A stretch of DNA of 64,000 bases from Monodelphis domestica (taxonomy: Eukaryota; Chordata; Mammalia; Didelphimorphia; Didelphidae). Numbering within the stretch: the stretch's first letter is position 1; each line of letters starts with the position of its first letter. This document shows positions 19,383 to 30,638 of the stretch, one piece after another. Under the pieces are notes generated by a model. That model did no database searches and was not told the origin of the DNA. It worked only from the letters and a program-made list of their open reading frames with translations. The stretch spans positions 181,846,525 to 181,910,524 of the forward strand of contig NC_077228.1 of the NCBI RefSeq assembly GCF_027887165.1. The letters are read 5' to 3'. Position numbers and translations under genes: made by a program.

Positions 19383-19685
19383 TTCTTCTTCCGATTTATA
19401 AAAACAATCCATGGGACAATTTGGGAGCTACTGTTAATGAGGTCTTGCTGGCAGCATTCTCTCAGTTCCTACAAGGCAGTGAGGGTAGGTAGTGAGTATG
19501 CAGGTAGATTAGGTGTTTTGCGAGGTGCTTTCATCTTGGGCAATAGGGGATGCTGGAAAATGAGAAGTTGAATGACATTTAACATGGCAACTGGTCATCA
19601 TTTATTTTAGGCAGAACACCTAGGGTGAATATTTTTAAAATGTTTTCTTTCATCTCCACAAAACAAATAAGACAGTTTATACTAT
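19383..19685. other. Unassigned sequence
   Basis: Nothing is recognised. Confidence 0.5.
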
Positions 19686-19890
19686 TTTGTTGTTGTCATT
19701 TCAGTCAGGTCTGACTCTTTGAGATTCCATTTGGGGTTTTCTTGGCAAAGATACTGAAGTGGTTTGCCATTTCCTTCTCCAGATCATTTTACAGATGGAG
19801 GCCAATAGGGATAAGGGACTTGCTCAGGTTCACACAGCTAGTAAGTGTCTGAGGGTAGATTTGAACTCAGGAAGAGGAGTCTTCCTAACT
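19686..19890 (-). repeat. MAR1-type CORE-SINE
   Basis: TTTCAGTCAGGTCTGACTCT, GGGGTTTTCTTGGCAAAGAT and GATTTGAACTCAGGAAGAGG are in the expected order. The tRNA-like head is mostly missing. Confidence 0.9.
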
Positions 19891-19994
19891 CAATGTAGTA
19901 TAGAGAGGATATAAATTCCATGCACGGAATCTGATGTAAAAAATAGTCACTTTCTACATGAGACCTTTCCACCCTAGCCCCACTGCCATTCTTT

Positions 19995-20155
19995 CTCCCC
20001 AAGATTATCTTATATTTATAGATTTCTTTTGTATATATGTGTCCTCTGATAGAGTATAGTGTCTCTGAAGGCGGGGATCGATTCTGCCTTTGTCTTTGTA
20101 TGTTGAGCACCTAACCTAGTGCCTGGAGTGTCTCTTGATTGATTGCTTGATGAGG
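19995..20155 (+). mobile_element. L2 LINE 3' end
   Basis: GTCTCTGAAGGCGGGGATCG, TTTGTCTTTGTATGTTGAGC and a GATTGATTGCTTGATGA end match the L2 3' terminus. Confidence 0.75.
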
Positions 20156-20169
20156 ACATCATATTGACT

Positions 20170-20310
20170 GGTAAAGCAGGAGAGGAGCTTAGAAGCCATC
20201 TGTTTCAACCTTTTCGTTTTACAGATGAGGAAACTTAAGTGATTTACCCAAGGTTGCACAGCTAGTTAGTAAAATACCAGAGGCCAGAATTCAGATTCCC
20301 CGTCTTTTTA
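20170..20310 (-). repeat. CORE-SINE interrupted by WSINE1
   Basis: TTTTACAGATGAGGAAACTT, CAAGGTTGCACAGCTAG and CCAGAATTCAGATTCCCC lead straight into a WSINE1. CAGATTCCCC reappears at 20513. Confidence 0.75.
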
Positions 20311-20512
20311 AAATTTTTTTAAACCCTTACCTTCCATCTTGGAGTCAATACTGTGTATTGGCTCCAAGGTAGAAGAGTGGTAAGGGCTAGGCAATGGGGA
20401 TCAAGTGACTTGCCCAGAGCACACAGCTGGGAAGTGTCTGAGGTCAGATTTGAACCTAGGACCTCCCATCTCTAGGCCTGGCTCTCAATCCACTGAGCCA
20501 CCCAGCTGCCCC
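20302..20512 (-). repeat. WSINE1
   Basis: Full-length and well conserved: AACCCTTACCTTCCATCTTG, TATTGGCTCCAAGGTAGAAG, TGAGCCACCCAGCTGCCCC. CAGATTCCCC flanks it at 20292-20301 and 20513-20522. Confidence 0.93.
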
Positions 20513-20574
20513 CAGATTCCCCTTATTTCTAATTTATTGTTCTTCATATCAAACCATGAGAAGATGTTAGCTGA

Positions 20575-20818
20575 CATTCACATAACACTTTAAGGTGTGA
20601 AAAGTCTTTATATATGTTATTCGATTGGATCCTCATAACCAGCTTGGGAAGTAGGTGTGCTTTTATTATCTCCATTTTACAGATGAGGAAACTGAGGCTG
20701 AGAGAGGTTAAATGACTTACCCAGGGTCATACAACTAGTAAATGCCAGAGGTAGGATTTGAATTCAGGTCTTCCTGGTTCTAAATTCAGCATTTTTTCTA
20801 CTATGGACTACCTAGCTA
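20575..20818 (-). repeat. MIR/Ther-1 CORE-SINE
   Basis: CACTTTAAGGTGTGAAAAGT, TGAGGAAACTGAGGCTGAGA and ACTACCTAGCT bound a nearly full-length copy. Confidence 0.88.
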
Positions 20819-21206
20819 GTGTCATTTCACTTCCAGGATCCTCAAATTCCTCACCTAGTGGCCAATCAAACATTTACTAAGTGCCTATTTTGGCCCAACC
20901 ACAGTGCTGGGGCTGTCTACCTGGTAATGAGCCTCTCTGAACTTACTTGGTTCAGATGAATTCCAATGCTGAAGGCTTATTGGAAGACACATTTTCATGT
21001 GAGACCTGCTAAGGTTCCAACTGGCTGTCATCATTTTCCAGGACTCATGCTCATTCCCATCTCATAATGAAGCACTGGAGGAGGACTTTAGTGGAGGGTT
21101 TTTTCCCCTTTCTTTTTTCAAATCCTGGTCTATATTTAGGAGTCCAGGAAGCAATTCTCTATCTCTACCCAAGACAGAACAGGAATAAATGGCCTTTGCC
21201 TACCAG
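20819..21206. other. Mostly unassigned sequence
   Basis: A short piece at 20873-20915 (AAACATTTACTAAGTGCCTA) is the first block of the long dispersed repeat. The rest is not recognised. Confidence 0.45.
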
Positions 21207-21507
21207 TCAATCAATCAAAATTTATTAGGAGCTCCCATTATGTGCCAAGTACTGTGCTAGGGGATTAAAAAAGAGGCAAAAGACAGCTTACAGTCTAATG
21301 GGGGAGACAGCAAGAAAAGACATATATACAAAGCAAGCCACATACATACTAATAGGAAGTAACAGAGGGAATGCTGGAAATTAAGAGGGGTTGAGAAAGG
21401 CTTCCTGTAGGATTTTGATTGGGATTTAAATAAGGAAGCCTGGGAGGGCAGTAGTCAGAGTGGAGGAGGGAGATTATTCCAGGCAAGGACAGTTAGAAAG
21501 AATCTTC

Positions 21508-22544
21508 CCATTTAGCTTGCAGCCTCCATGAGGGCCCCCTATATATGCTATACAGGCAAGCCCAGTCAGCAACAAACATGGAAGAGAAGAGAACAAAATC
21601 CGCTCTTGCCTCAGTTTATCAAACCTATTCTCTGCCCACTAACTCTCACACATGATGTTTTGGGATCTGACTATGGTTTTCTATTTTGCCTAAGCTGCCC
21701 AGGAGGGCAGTCCAGGGAGGGGTTATTTCAGGGAAGATTACCCTGTGCCCTGTTACAATTTTATTTTTTATTTAATTTTTTAAATTTATTTTTATTTAAT
21801 TAGATGATTTAGAATATTTTTCCATGGTTACAAGACTCTTGTTTTTCCCTCCCCTCCCCCCACCCCCTCCTAATCTGATGCACAGTTCCACTGGGTTTTA
21901 CCTGTGTCATTGATCAAGACCTATTTCCATATTATTAATATTTGCACTAGGATAATCTTTTAGAGTCTACATCCCCAGTCATATCCCCATCGGCCCATGT
22001 CATCAAGCAGTTGTTTTTCTTCTGTGTTTCTGCTTCTACAGTTCTTCCTCTGGATGTGGATAACTTCTTTCTCATAAGTTCCTTAGAATTGTCCTGGAGC
22101 ATTGCATTGCTGCTAGCAGAGAAGTCCATTATATTGGATTGTGCCATAATGTATCAGTCTCTGTGTATAATGTTCTCCTGGTTCTGCTCCTTTTGCTCTG
22201 CATCAATTCTTGGAGGTCATTCCAGTTCACTTGGATGTCTTACAATATCTTAACTCCATTGCTGTCCCTTTTTGGCTGCCATTCTTTCCTTGTGACTCAA
22301 TTCACCCAATTATTTCCTTCACCCAGCTCTGGCCTCAGGGTCAAATCGCTGGCAAGAGATGAGGTCAAGTGCGCAATCCCAGGAGAGTAAATTTCCTTCA
22401 CACAATCCCCCTTTGATTCCTTGGGAGACAAGCATGTTAAATCTCCTCACTTGAAGTTTCTAGGAGATTAACATGTTAGGTCTCCCCAGTGAATCATTCC
22501 ACATATGTAGTTTATACATTTAAAGATTATCTTACTAGAGGTAT
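21508..22544. mobile_element. Unassigned insertion, possibly a fossil LTR element, carrying an L1
   Basis: After the L1 is set aside, about 560 bases of foreign sequence interrupt the dispersed repeat. The right portion contains CACAATCCCCCTTTGATTCC, which I associate loosely with marsupial retroviral LTRs. I see no convincing terminal repeats or coding part. If it is an LTR fossil it is old, broken and lacks any gene. Confidence 0.3.
21760..22239 (-). mobile_element. 5'-truncated L1 3' end
   Basis: It reads in reverse from the AATTAATT-type tail through CCATGGTTACAAGACTCTTG, CAGTTCCACTGGGTTTTACC and GGATGTGGATAACTTCTTTC to TTCTCCTGGTTCTGCTCCTT. TTACAAT on both sides (21753-21759 and 22240-22246) may be a short TSD. 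The 62-83 codon frames here lie in or across L1 sequence. Confidence 0.9.
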
Positions 22545-22830
22545 TCAGAGCTGAGAGATAGAGGGTCTTGTTTGTGAAACAACCAGAAGGCCAATGTCAC
22601 TGGATCAAAGAACAGATGCCAGGGAGTAAGGCATAACAAGATTGGAAAGGTAGGAGGGGACTAGATTATGAAGGGTTTTAAATGCCAAATGGAGCATTTG
22701 GTATTCACTTTTAGAGGCAATAGGAAGCCACTGGAGTTTATTGAGCGGGGTGTGTGGCACAATCAGACCTGTGTTTTAGGCAAATTACTTTAGTGGCTAA
22801 ATGGAGGATGGATTGGAGTAGGAAGAGACT

Positions 22831-23369
22831 TGAGGCAAAGATATCCACCATCAAGCCACAGAAGGCATCTGGGTCCAGCTGAACCATCTTCACAGTGGCA
22901 TTTATTGGCCAAATAGTTTGTCTCTATGAACAATTACTTTGTTGTATCTGGATTTCCTCTAATAGCTTAAATGTTCACATTTGCAGAAAATTTTGATTTT
23001 GTTGATGAGTGTTTGAAAGAGGGAACATTTTGCTTTAATCTTTTTCAGATTGAAAGTATCTTTTTCAGAGAGAGTCAAAGTAGCAAAACAGACATTTGGG
23101 TGTAATGAAAACATTTTTACAAATGTTTCCACAGGCTGGCTACTGATTATCAAGGATGAAGATAAGTGTGGGCATTTACAAAAAAAAAAAGTATACTTGG
23201 CTGAATTCCACATGTAATCAGTTAGGACTTATGTGTGCAAACATATTCCAGCACATTTGTACTGACTGACCCTCTTCAAATGTATGACAGGAGAGGTAGA
23301 ATCCCAAAGAAGACCTTCCAACTCTATGAGTATTCTTACTGTATACATATCTCTGTGTTTAAGTGTTCA
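22831..23369. other. Unassigned AT-rich sequence
   Basis: Nothing is recognised. Confidence 0.5.
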
Positions 23370-23862
23370 GGATTTTGTTGTTTAGTTGTTTTTCAGTTGT
23401 GTCTGGCTCTCTATGAATCCATTTGAGGTTTTCTTTCTTTTTTTTTTTAAACCCTTACCTTCTGTATTGGAATCAATACTGTATATTGGTTCCAAGGCAA
23501 AAGAGTGGTAAGGACTAGGCAACGGGGGTTAAGTGACTTGCCCAGGGTCATACAGCTGGGAAGTGTCTGAGGCCAGATTTGAACCTGGGACCTCCCATCT
23601 CTAGGCCGGAGCTACTCAATCTACTGAGCTACTCATCTGCCCCCCCTCCCCATTTGAGGTTTTCTTGGTAAAGATACTGGAGTAGTTTGCCATTTCCTTC
23701 TCCAGCTCATTTTACAGATGAAGAAACTGAAGCAAATAGGTTAAGTGACTTGTCCAGGGTCATATAGCTAGTAAGTGTCTGAGGCCAGATTTGAACTCTG
23801 GAAGATGAGTCTTCCTGACTCCAGACCTGGTACTCTGTCTACTTCACTACCTGGCTTGCCTT
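23370..23862 (-). repeat. MAR1 split by WSINE1
   Basis: Left part 23370-23435 (TTTTGTTGTTTAGTTGTTTT to ATTTGAGGTTTTCTT) and right part 23652-23862 (from ATTTGAGGTTTTCTTGGTAA to the tRNA-like head) make one MAR1. The WSINE1 entered at the AAGAAAACC site of MAR1. Confidence 0.93.
23436..23651 (-). repeat. WSINE1 inserted in MAR1
   Basis: Full-length in reverse, with T-rich tail, TACCTTCTGTATTGGAATCA, GTTAAGTGACTTGCCCAGGG and a C-rich head end. ATTTGAGGTTTTCTT at 23421-23435 and 23652-23666 is a perfect 15-bp TSD. Confidence 0.96.
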
Positions 23863-24052
23863 AACTGTTCAAGATACAGAAGGGAAAACTGAAAGAAGTC
23901 TTACTTTTCAGATCTTATGCAAGGTAATTTGAGGAAGGAGAATTAGCAACTGGGTATATCAGGAAGGAGAGAAGTAGCCTTTGAAGGATTCTGAAAATAG
24001 TGGTGAGGGCAGAGGCACTTCAGGGATAGACTTTTTGCAAATGGAATGTGTC

Positions 24053-24168
24053 TGTTTTTTTTTGTTGTTGTTTTTTAATAACACTTACCACCTTCCGTCT
24101 TGGAGTCAATACTGTGTATTGGCTCCTAGGCAGAAGAGTGGTAAGGGCTAGGCAATGGGGGTCAAGTG
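24053..24168 (-). repeat. 5'-truncated WSINE1
   Basis: Only the tail, the palindrome (TTCCGTCTTGGAGTCAATAC and TATTGGCTCCTAGGCAGAAG) and part of the core are present; it stops after GGGGGTCAAG. Confidence 0.88.
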
Positions 24169-24332
24169 GAAATACAAACACATGTGGAAGTGTTTGTATT
24201 TTATCCTAGAGGCAATAGGGAGCCCCCGATGGTTTTTCTGTATGAGGGAGATTCTTTTAGGAAGCATGTGGAGGATAAATTGTTAAGGGGAGAGACTAGA
24301 AGCAAGGAGACCAGTTATTGAAAGTAGTCTAG

Positions 24333-24507
24333 GGGGCAGCTGGGTAGCTCAATGGATTGAGAGCCAGACTTAGAGACGGGAGGTCCTGGGTTCAAATATG
24401 CCCTCAGACACTTCCCAACTGTGTGACCCTTGGGTCACTTGACCCCCATTGCCTAGCCCTTACCACTCTTTTGCTTTAGAATCAATACAGAAGGTAAGGA
24501 TTTAAAA
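24333..24507 (+). repeat. WSINE1
   Basis: GGGCAGCTGGGTAGCTCAAT to AGAAGGTAAGGATTTAAAA. AAAGTAGTCTAG at 24321-24332 and 24508-24519 is a 12-bp perfect TSD. Most of the right arm of the 3' palindrome is deleted. Confidence 0.95.
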
Positions 24508-24600
24508 AAAGTAGTCTAGATGAGAGGGCTTAAAAGGGGAAATATAAAGAAGGAAAAGAAATTGTAAAGTTAGAATCCAGTTATTGGACTAATGATATAC

Positions 24601-25786
24601 AATTTTTAGGGGACTTTTGGGGATTTTGCTAGCCTATTCTTGTTTATTTGATTTTGTGACTTTCCTGAGACTCTTAGAATTGCTGTTTTATATCTATTTT
24701 ATAAAATATAGTAAAATAAAATTAATTTTGAGATTTCCATACTACTGCTTGAGACAAATGAAAGGTTCCTTAGGATATTCTAAAATTAGAGTTGGGAGTC
24801 ATTGTATGTTTTTTGTGTTTTGTTTTGTTTTGTTTTTTTGGTTGGAGACTTTCCATCCTGCCTAGCTGAGTTGCTTACATGGATGCAGCCTTCCCCAGAG
24901 ACTAGGGGAAGAATGATATGAACTCTGGAGGTTGTTCAAGTGTGAAGAACACTTAAAGGGTGGGGAGAGATTGGAGCCAGGGTAGGGGACATAGATAAGA
25001 TCATTTCATGGAATTATATGGGGGAGAGGAGTGGGAAGAACAGCCACTTTCCAACTGGGACCAAGTAGAGGCCACAGTGAAATAGAAAGGAATTGGAAGT
25101 AAGGGATACATTTACTTCTTCTCTGCTGGCACAGGACCCGATCTCTAAACTATCACTGAGTATTTTCCTGGTTTAGTCTTAGTAACCAGGAGAAATCACC
25201 AAGTGAAGCAACTCCTTGAGCTAAAATCCAAAAAAGTATATGAAGTCTTTATTGAAAAAAATGTTTTATTTTGTTACTCAAGATGGCAGGGGGTGGGGGA
25301 AGAGTTGAGAGGGAGGATAATGTGAAGCTGTTTATATTTGGCTGGGAAAAGCTTATGTGCCTCAATGCTTTCTCTGCTCTTATGAGCTGGCCAGCTTCAT
25401 GAAAGAGTGAATCATTCTGCTAGTTTTCACCTTGGAAAGGAAAGAGAAGAAGCTGGATGTGGACTGAAACTAGAACCCTTCACGACTTGACTACTAGATT
25501 TAGAGACATCAGGTTCCCAAGGTCTAAATTCTGACTATTTCTTCTAAGGGTAAGATCTTCTGAGATGCTTTAGTCAAGTGAATTCTGGTCTTTTCTCCTT
25601 GAACCCCTAAACTGGACACCAGTGAAGTTTTGTGAACTTGAGATCTCAAAGGGAACTTGACTTAAAGTAAAATGCATGAATAACAAAGCTTGCTTTGGAG
25701 GCAAATACAAAAATTCACACAAAACAGTAAGTGATGACTGTGACAAGTGAGGGCCACCAAGTACTTGCTCCTGTCACCAGTAATTC
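24601..25786. other. Unassigned sequence
   Basis: No gene or repeat is recognised in nearly 1.2 kb. Confidence 0.5.
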
Positions 25787-25960
25787 ATCTATCTTAGTAT
25801 CAATACTAAATATAGGTTCCAAGGCAGAAGACTGGTAAGGGCTAGACAACTGGGGCTAAGTGACTTGTCCAGGTAAGAAGTATCTGAGGCCAGATCTGAA
25901 CCCAGGCTATCCTGTCTCCTGGCTTGGCTTTCTATCCCTGAGCCATATAGCTGGCCCACC
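25787..25960 (-). repeat. Old WSINE1-type SINE
   Basis: TTAGTATCAATACTAAATAT, AAGTGACTTGTCCAGGTAAG and GCCATATAGCTGGCCC mark a diverged copy. Confidence 0.82.
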
Positions 25961-26002
25961 AGTAACACTTTGAAAGGAGCACTGGTTGATTGCCATGACC
26001 AG

Positions 26003-26045
<43 letters not shown>

Positions 26046-26046
26046 A
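26003..26046. repeat. (ATC)n microsatellite
   Basis: About 14 ATC units. They give the false poly-Met and poly-Ile open frames on the two strands. Confidence 0.97.
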
Positions 26047-26309
26047 CTCCAAGCAGGTAGCCAAACCAAATGCCACTAAAACCATTTACCTGTTGGTTTT
26101 AGCTGGTCCTGGGATGCTTGGCACAGCCTTTCCTTTCTCACAATACATGCACTCTCTTTTTATGTTCTTAACTTACTTTCCCCAAAAGTGCCCAGGAGGG
26201 AAGTAAAGATGGCTTGGCTATTGCTTTAATGCTCTTGGCAGTGGTCTGGTCAACAAGTCAACAAGTCCACTGAAAGGAGGAAGTGCTTTGTGACTTTCAT
26301 TCATGAGAA

Positions 26310-26700
26310 CATGTGGGACAGTGGAAAGAACAATGGTATCTAGGGCCAGAGACATGGGTTCAAATCCTGCCTCTGACACCTACAACCTTTAGAAAAGTTA
26401 TTCTTTCAGGGCCTCAGTAATCTTTATCTGTGAAGTGAGAGGGATTGACCTTTTGACCAAATCCATTATCCCATGATCCTCATTTGTCATTTCCAAGAGG
26501 GAGGCACTGTGATACTGTGCAAATACTGCTGACTCAAGTCAGAGGAAATGGATTCAAATCTCAAGTCGTTCACTTATCACCTGGGATATGGGACAAGTAA
26601 CTTAACCTACTTGAGTCTCATTTCCCTTATCGATACAAGGAGGGAGGTGACCTAGATTGACTCGGAGGTTCTCTCCAAGTCTAGATCTATGGTTGCTATG
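26310..26700 (+). repeat. Two adjacent Ther-2-like SINEs
   Basis: The first (26310-26485) has ACATGGGTTCAAATCCTGCC and a CCAAATCCATTATCCCATGA end. The second (26510-26700) has GGATTCAAATCTCAAGTCGT and TTCTCTCCAAGTCTAGATCT. They are same-strand and about 25 bases apart but too different to be a recent tandem copy. Confidence 0.7.
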
Positions 26701-26869
26701 GGTGTGCCTCCCTATTCCATGACATATTTATCTGAGAAGTTGAGGAATTCTTTGTCTTGGAGACTTTCTTGATCTTTATATGAGGTTGGGAACCAGTACC
26801 TTAGAGAAACTTTCTGTGGATCCCCTCTGAATATGATCCAGATATATTAGACCGTTCCCATAAAAAGTG

Positions 26870-27060
26870 GTGTAGATCAGAAGTATTAGACTCATGACGA
26901 CCCAAACCAGATCAAGATGTCATTGGGAAATATTAAACAAAATAAATAAAAATACAAAAAGACAGATATTACATTTAAAACTAAGTCAAAGTGCAGTCCC
27001 TAGGAATCCTTATGTATGGTTCAGTGGTCCTTTTTTGATTTGGACCCCATTGGTCAAATG
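26870..27060 (-). mobile_element. hAT-like non-autonomous element fragment
   Basis: ATTAGACTCATGACGACCCA, ACCAGATCAAGATGTCATTG and GGGAAATATTAAACAAAATA resemble, in reverse, a marsupial hAT element whose end reads 'gtgtcaaactca'. Confidence 0.55.
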
Positions 27061-27199
27061 ATGGGGATTCCTATGGTCACTATCTCTCTAAGCTCTCTCT
27101 TTGACCTCACTGCACATAGACTCCACAACATTTGCATTTATTTCTCTTTAGTTTCCCTTTACTCGCCACCTTTACACAATTGCCATCATAGCCATAGGG

Positions 27200-27362
27200 C
27201 TTAAAGTTAGAAGGGACCTTAGAAACCATTTAGTCCTGTGCCCTTGTTTTACTCAAGAATTAATTGAGGTCCACAAAGGCTAAGTGTCTTGTCCAAGATT
27301 TGGACCCATTTTCTCCAACTTCAAACTTGGTACTTTTTCTCTGATGCTATGCTGCTTCCCTA
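27200..27362 (-). repeat. CORE-SINE
   Basis: AGAAGGGACCTTAGAAACCA and AGTGTCTTGTCCAAGATTTG with a TATGCTGCTTCC end fit a reverse CORE-SINE. Confidence 0.7.
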
Positions 27363-27639
27363 TATATTCCACCCCTCCCAAGCCCTTCCTGTTTGGAGAA
27401 GCCTTGGGGACATCTACCTCCTCCCAGTTAATTAAAAATTTATTTTATTGATGCCTTTGGTTTTACCTCAAATCATTTGTGAATATAGTACTACTTTCCT
27501 TCCAACTGAATTCTCTTATTAAACAAAGGAGAAACAGTTGGGGGTAGGGAACCCAACACTATGACAAAATCTGACAATATTGGCAGTCTTTTATCTTTGT
27601 ACTCTGCTGAGAGGAAGATTTGTTTAATTATCTGTTCTA
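27363..27639. other. Unassigned sequence
   Basis: Nothing is recognised. Confidence 0.45.
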
Positions 27640-27830
27640 GAGGACCAAGTCTGTTTATTATAATTATTCGGTTTTATTTCCTTTTCCTTTACATAATTGA
27701 AATTGTATATATTTTTTCCTGGGGTCTGTATCATTCCCTTTATTCTTTATCAGTTCACACAAGTCTTCCTGTATTTCCCTTACTTGCACATATTCATCAT
27801 TTCCTAGAGGCAGTATATACAGTAATTTTA
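27640..27830 (-). mobile_element. Old L1 fragment
   Basis: TATCAGTTCACACAAGTCTT and CACATATTCATCATTTCCTA are weak matches to the reverse of the L1 ORF2 end and 3' region. Very diverged. Confidence 0.5.
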
Positions 27831-27910
27831 GAGTGTCAGAGATAGGATTTGAACCTGGGTTTCTGACACTAGAACCCACAGCTTTTCTCACTGTCCCATT
27901 GCCTGCCTCC
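27830..27910 (-). repeat. MIR-type SINE 5' fragment
   Basis: GTCAGAGATAGGATTTGAAC followed by CTGGGTTTCTGACACTAGA is the reverse of a MIR head region. Confidence 0.55.
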
Positions 27911-27961
27911 TTCCTCTGATGAATGAGGATCACCAAGTACTTCTTGAATTCAGTTGATTTT

Positions 27962-28385
27962 GGGGTGTAGTGGAACAGAGAACTGACCTTAAAGCCATTA
28001 AGACATGAGTTCAGATCCCACAATGACTCATACCAGCAAGTCACCCTCTTAGGGCTCTAGACAACTCTCTAGGCAACAGAGATTCTTAACCTTTTAGTGT
28101 GTCCTGGACCCCTTTGCTAATATCTGGCAAAGCCTATAGACTCCTTCCTTGAATAATACTTTTATTATAAAAATACACATATACAATATAGAGAATTACA
28201 AAGAAAACCACTTATATTGCAATACAGTTATCAAAATACTTTTTTTTGAAGTTCATAGATTCCAGGTTAAGGGCCCCTGCTCTAAGACTATAAATTATAA
28301 TACAGTTACTGATCTGTGTTGATTGATAAAGGGAGTTTCTTAACCTCAGAGTTCCCTACATGAATGGAATCACAAATGTAATTTC
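27962..28385 (+). repeat. CORE-SINE with 'ctaagactataaattgca' tail, split by a MITE
   Basis: The left part ends GACAACTCTCTAGGCAA and the right part resumes CTCTAAGACTATAAATTATA and GGGAGTTTCTTAACCTC. Together they match the SINE also seen at 33418 and 60462. A hAT-like MITE lies between. Confidence 0.72.
28074..28285 (-). mobile_element. hAT-like MITE with both termini
   Basis: It begins CAGAGATTCTTAACCTTTTA and ends CCAGGTTAAGGGCCCCTG, which form imperfect terminal inverted repeats. CTCTAGGC near the left and CTCTAAGA at the right are compatible with an 8-bp duplication, the size hAT elements make. Confidence 0.75.
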
Positions 28386-28449
28386 TTACTGAAAAATAAG
28401 ATTCAATTAAATTCCACTATTATGTCTTGTATCCATTCAACTTTAAAAC

Positions 28450-28636
28450 AAACAAACAACCATCACCTTACTTTCAAATTCACTAACAACTTTAAAGCAG
28501 AAGTGTAATTGGTTGGCAAATAGAGTTAAGAGACTTGCCCAGGGTCACATAGCTAGGAAGTGTTTGAGGTTAGATTTGAATTCAGGTCCTCTGGATTCTA
28601 GGCCTGACTCTATCCATTGTGTTGCCTAGCTCCCCC
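28450..28636 (-). repeat. Old tRNA SINE (WSINE1-like)
   Basis: AGAGACTTGCCCAGGGTCAC, ATAGCTAGGAAGTGTTTGAG and GTGTTGCCTAGCTCCCCC are present. The 3' part is diverged. Confidence 0.75.
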
Positions 28637-28854
28637 CTTATTGAACTTTTGAAGTGTGTGGGAGATTGCCCTTTTTTTTTTCCTTTGGTGTATGAGCATC
28701 CATCATGGTAGGAGTTGGCAGTGGGAGTTAGAAGGGCAGAAGAGAGTTAGGGGTTTGAGAATTTTCATGCAGGGATAGACCAAGTGACAGGCCATCTATT
28801 GCAGAGAAAGGGAAGTTCTGTTTGAGGTGGTGAACAGTTGAGCTATGTCACTCC
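28637..28854. other. Unassigned sequence
   Basis: Nothing is recognised. Confidence 0.4.
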
Positions 28855-28945
28855 TTGACTTCCCTGATCTCAGTCTCCTCATCGATAAGAGGAGGTTGGG
28901 TCAGATGGTGTTTTGAGATCCCTTCAGTTCAGTATCTATGATCTC
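28855..28945 (+). repeat. Ther-2-like SINE 3' part
   Basis: CTCAGTCTCCTCATCGATAA, GTTGGGTCAGATGGTG and a TATCTATGATCTC end are recognised. Confidence 0.65.
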
Positions 28946-29392
<447 letters not shown>

Positions 29393-30059
29393 CTGTGGGC
29401 AACAATGTAACCTGTGAGAGCCCTTACATTACAGAGAGCTAAGGAACTTCCATTGCCAATTTAACTCTGAGTTAAATGGACTTGGGTCTCCAGAGGAGAG
29501 TATTTTGGTTTTCTTCTGAGATTCAGTTGGAAGGAAGAACTAAAGGAGAATTCTGGTTAAATTACATCATCTTTACTCCTGGGGTGCCATGTATGTGTGT
29601 GTATAAGGGGAGGGGAGAATCCCCCTTTCTTTTATATATATATATATTTTTTTTTTTCCTGTTGTAAATGCCTCAATCCAGTCCCTGGCTTCATTTGGTG
29701 TTTGGGATTTGAGAAATCTGCCTCCAGCAAGGTAATTAAATTAGGAATTTTTAGGAAATGACATCCTGAGCATCTTAGAGAGGTGAGAAAATGATATGGA
29801 TGATACCAAGGAAATCTTGGTAGAATCAAAGGATTTGTGCCTTGGCATGCCATAGGACAGTGGCCAGGGAAGAAGGGGACAAGGCCAACTATGGGCACTG
29901 ACTGGGACTGTTACAGACAAGGTTCAGTTATGACATTTAGGCTGCCTCATTATTGCTTATGTATGTTAGAAAACTGTGTGAGGTATGTGTATGTATGTGT
30001 ATATGTTTTTAGTGCCCCAAGTGGGCATATATGAAGGAAATATTGTATTAAGATTACAG
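29393..30059. other. Mostly unassigned sequence
   Basis: A short (TA)n plus poly(T) tract lies at 29632-29658 and TATG-type units at 29980-30010. Nothing else is recognised. Confidence 0.5.
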
Positions 30060-30232
30060 AAATCCCTGGGAGTTAGAAGATGTGAGTTTTAGCTCAGGTT
30101 CTGTATGTGATATAGAACAGGTTTGGGCTTCATCTCCTTCTGTTTCCTCTTCAATCTCATTGAGGGGACTCAGGACACAGCAGAATATGGAGCTCTTTGA
30201 GCTCTAAATCTGCGATTCTATGATCCCTTGAT
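30060..30232 (+). repeat. Ther-2-like SINE
   Basis: CATCTCCTTCTGTTTCCTC and AGCTCTTTGAGCTCTAAATC with CTATGATCCC fit a diverged copy. Confidence 0.55.
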
Positions 30233-30358
30233 CATCTGTCAAAAAGGGATTGAGAATCAATATTTGCTTTAAAGGTCCTTTTTGACCCAAATATATTCTT
30301 ATATGAAAGTTTGTGTATGTGGGTTTTAGGGACCCATCCAGAGCCATAGCTTCAGGAT

Positions 30359-30360
<2 letters not shown>

Positions 30361-30414
<54 letters not shown>
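30361..30414. repeat. (GT)27 microsatellite
   Basis: Twenty-seven uninterrupted GT units. Confidence 0.98.
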
Positions 30415-30417
<3 letters not shown>

Positions 30418-30605
30418 AGGGATTAGGGACAAATCACAGTGTGGCTACCCTAATCCCCTGACATGCATGTATGTACAGGTGACATTCAGGTGAATTTAAC
30501 CTCGAGGCTTTAAGACACAAAGGGCATGGGTGTAGCCTGAGGGCTGGGAATCTCTAAGATTTTAGGGGGTTTATGCTATCAGGTAGACAACCCTACCTGA
30601 AGGTG

Positions 30606-30609
<4 letters not shown>

Positions 30610-30638
<29 letters not shown>

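Larger units (their letters stand above)
21207..22830 (+). repeat. Long dispersed repeat, split by a roughly 1-kb insertion
   Basis: The left part (21207-21507) runs from CAATCAATCAAAATTTATTA through GAGGCAAAAGACAGCTTACA to TTATTCCAGGCAAGGACAG. The right part (22545-22830) resumes with GAGCTGAGAGATAGAGGGTC and ends after GGATGGATTGGAGTAGGAAG. Both match successive blocks of one family. The DNA between is a separate insertion that itself holds an L1. Confidence 0.7.
23900..24600 (+). repeat. Long dispersed repeat with two SINE insertions
   Basis: TTTGTATTTTATCCTAGAGG, AGACTAGAAGCAAGGAGACC and AGTTATTGAAAGTAGTCTAG match the middle blocks of the family. WSINE1 copies sit at 24053-24168 (minus) and 24333-24507 (plus). 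Confidence 0.65.

Noticed and set aside
25970-26206. Poly-Ile open frame (and poly-Met on the other strand)
   Set aside because: It is the translation of an (ATC)n microsatellite.
26310-26700. Recent tandem duplication of a SINE
   Set aside because: The two copies differ throughout and look like independent insertions of an old family.
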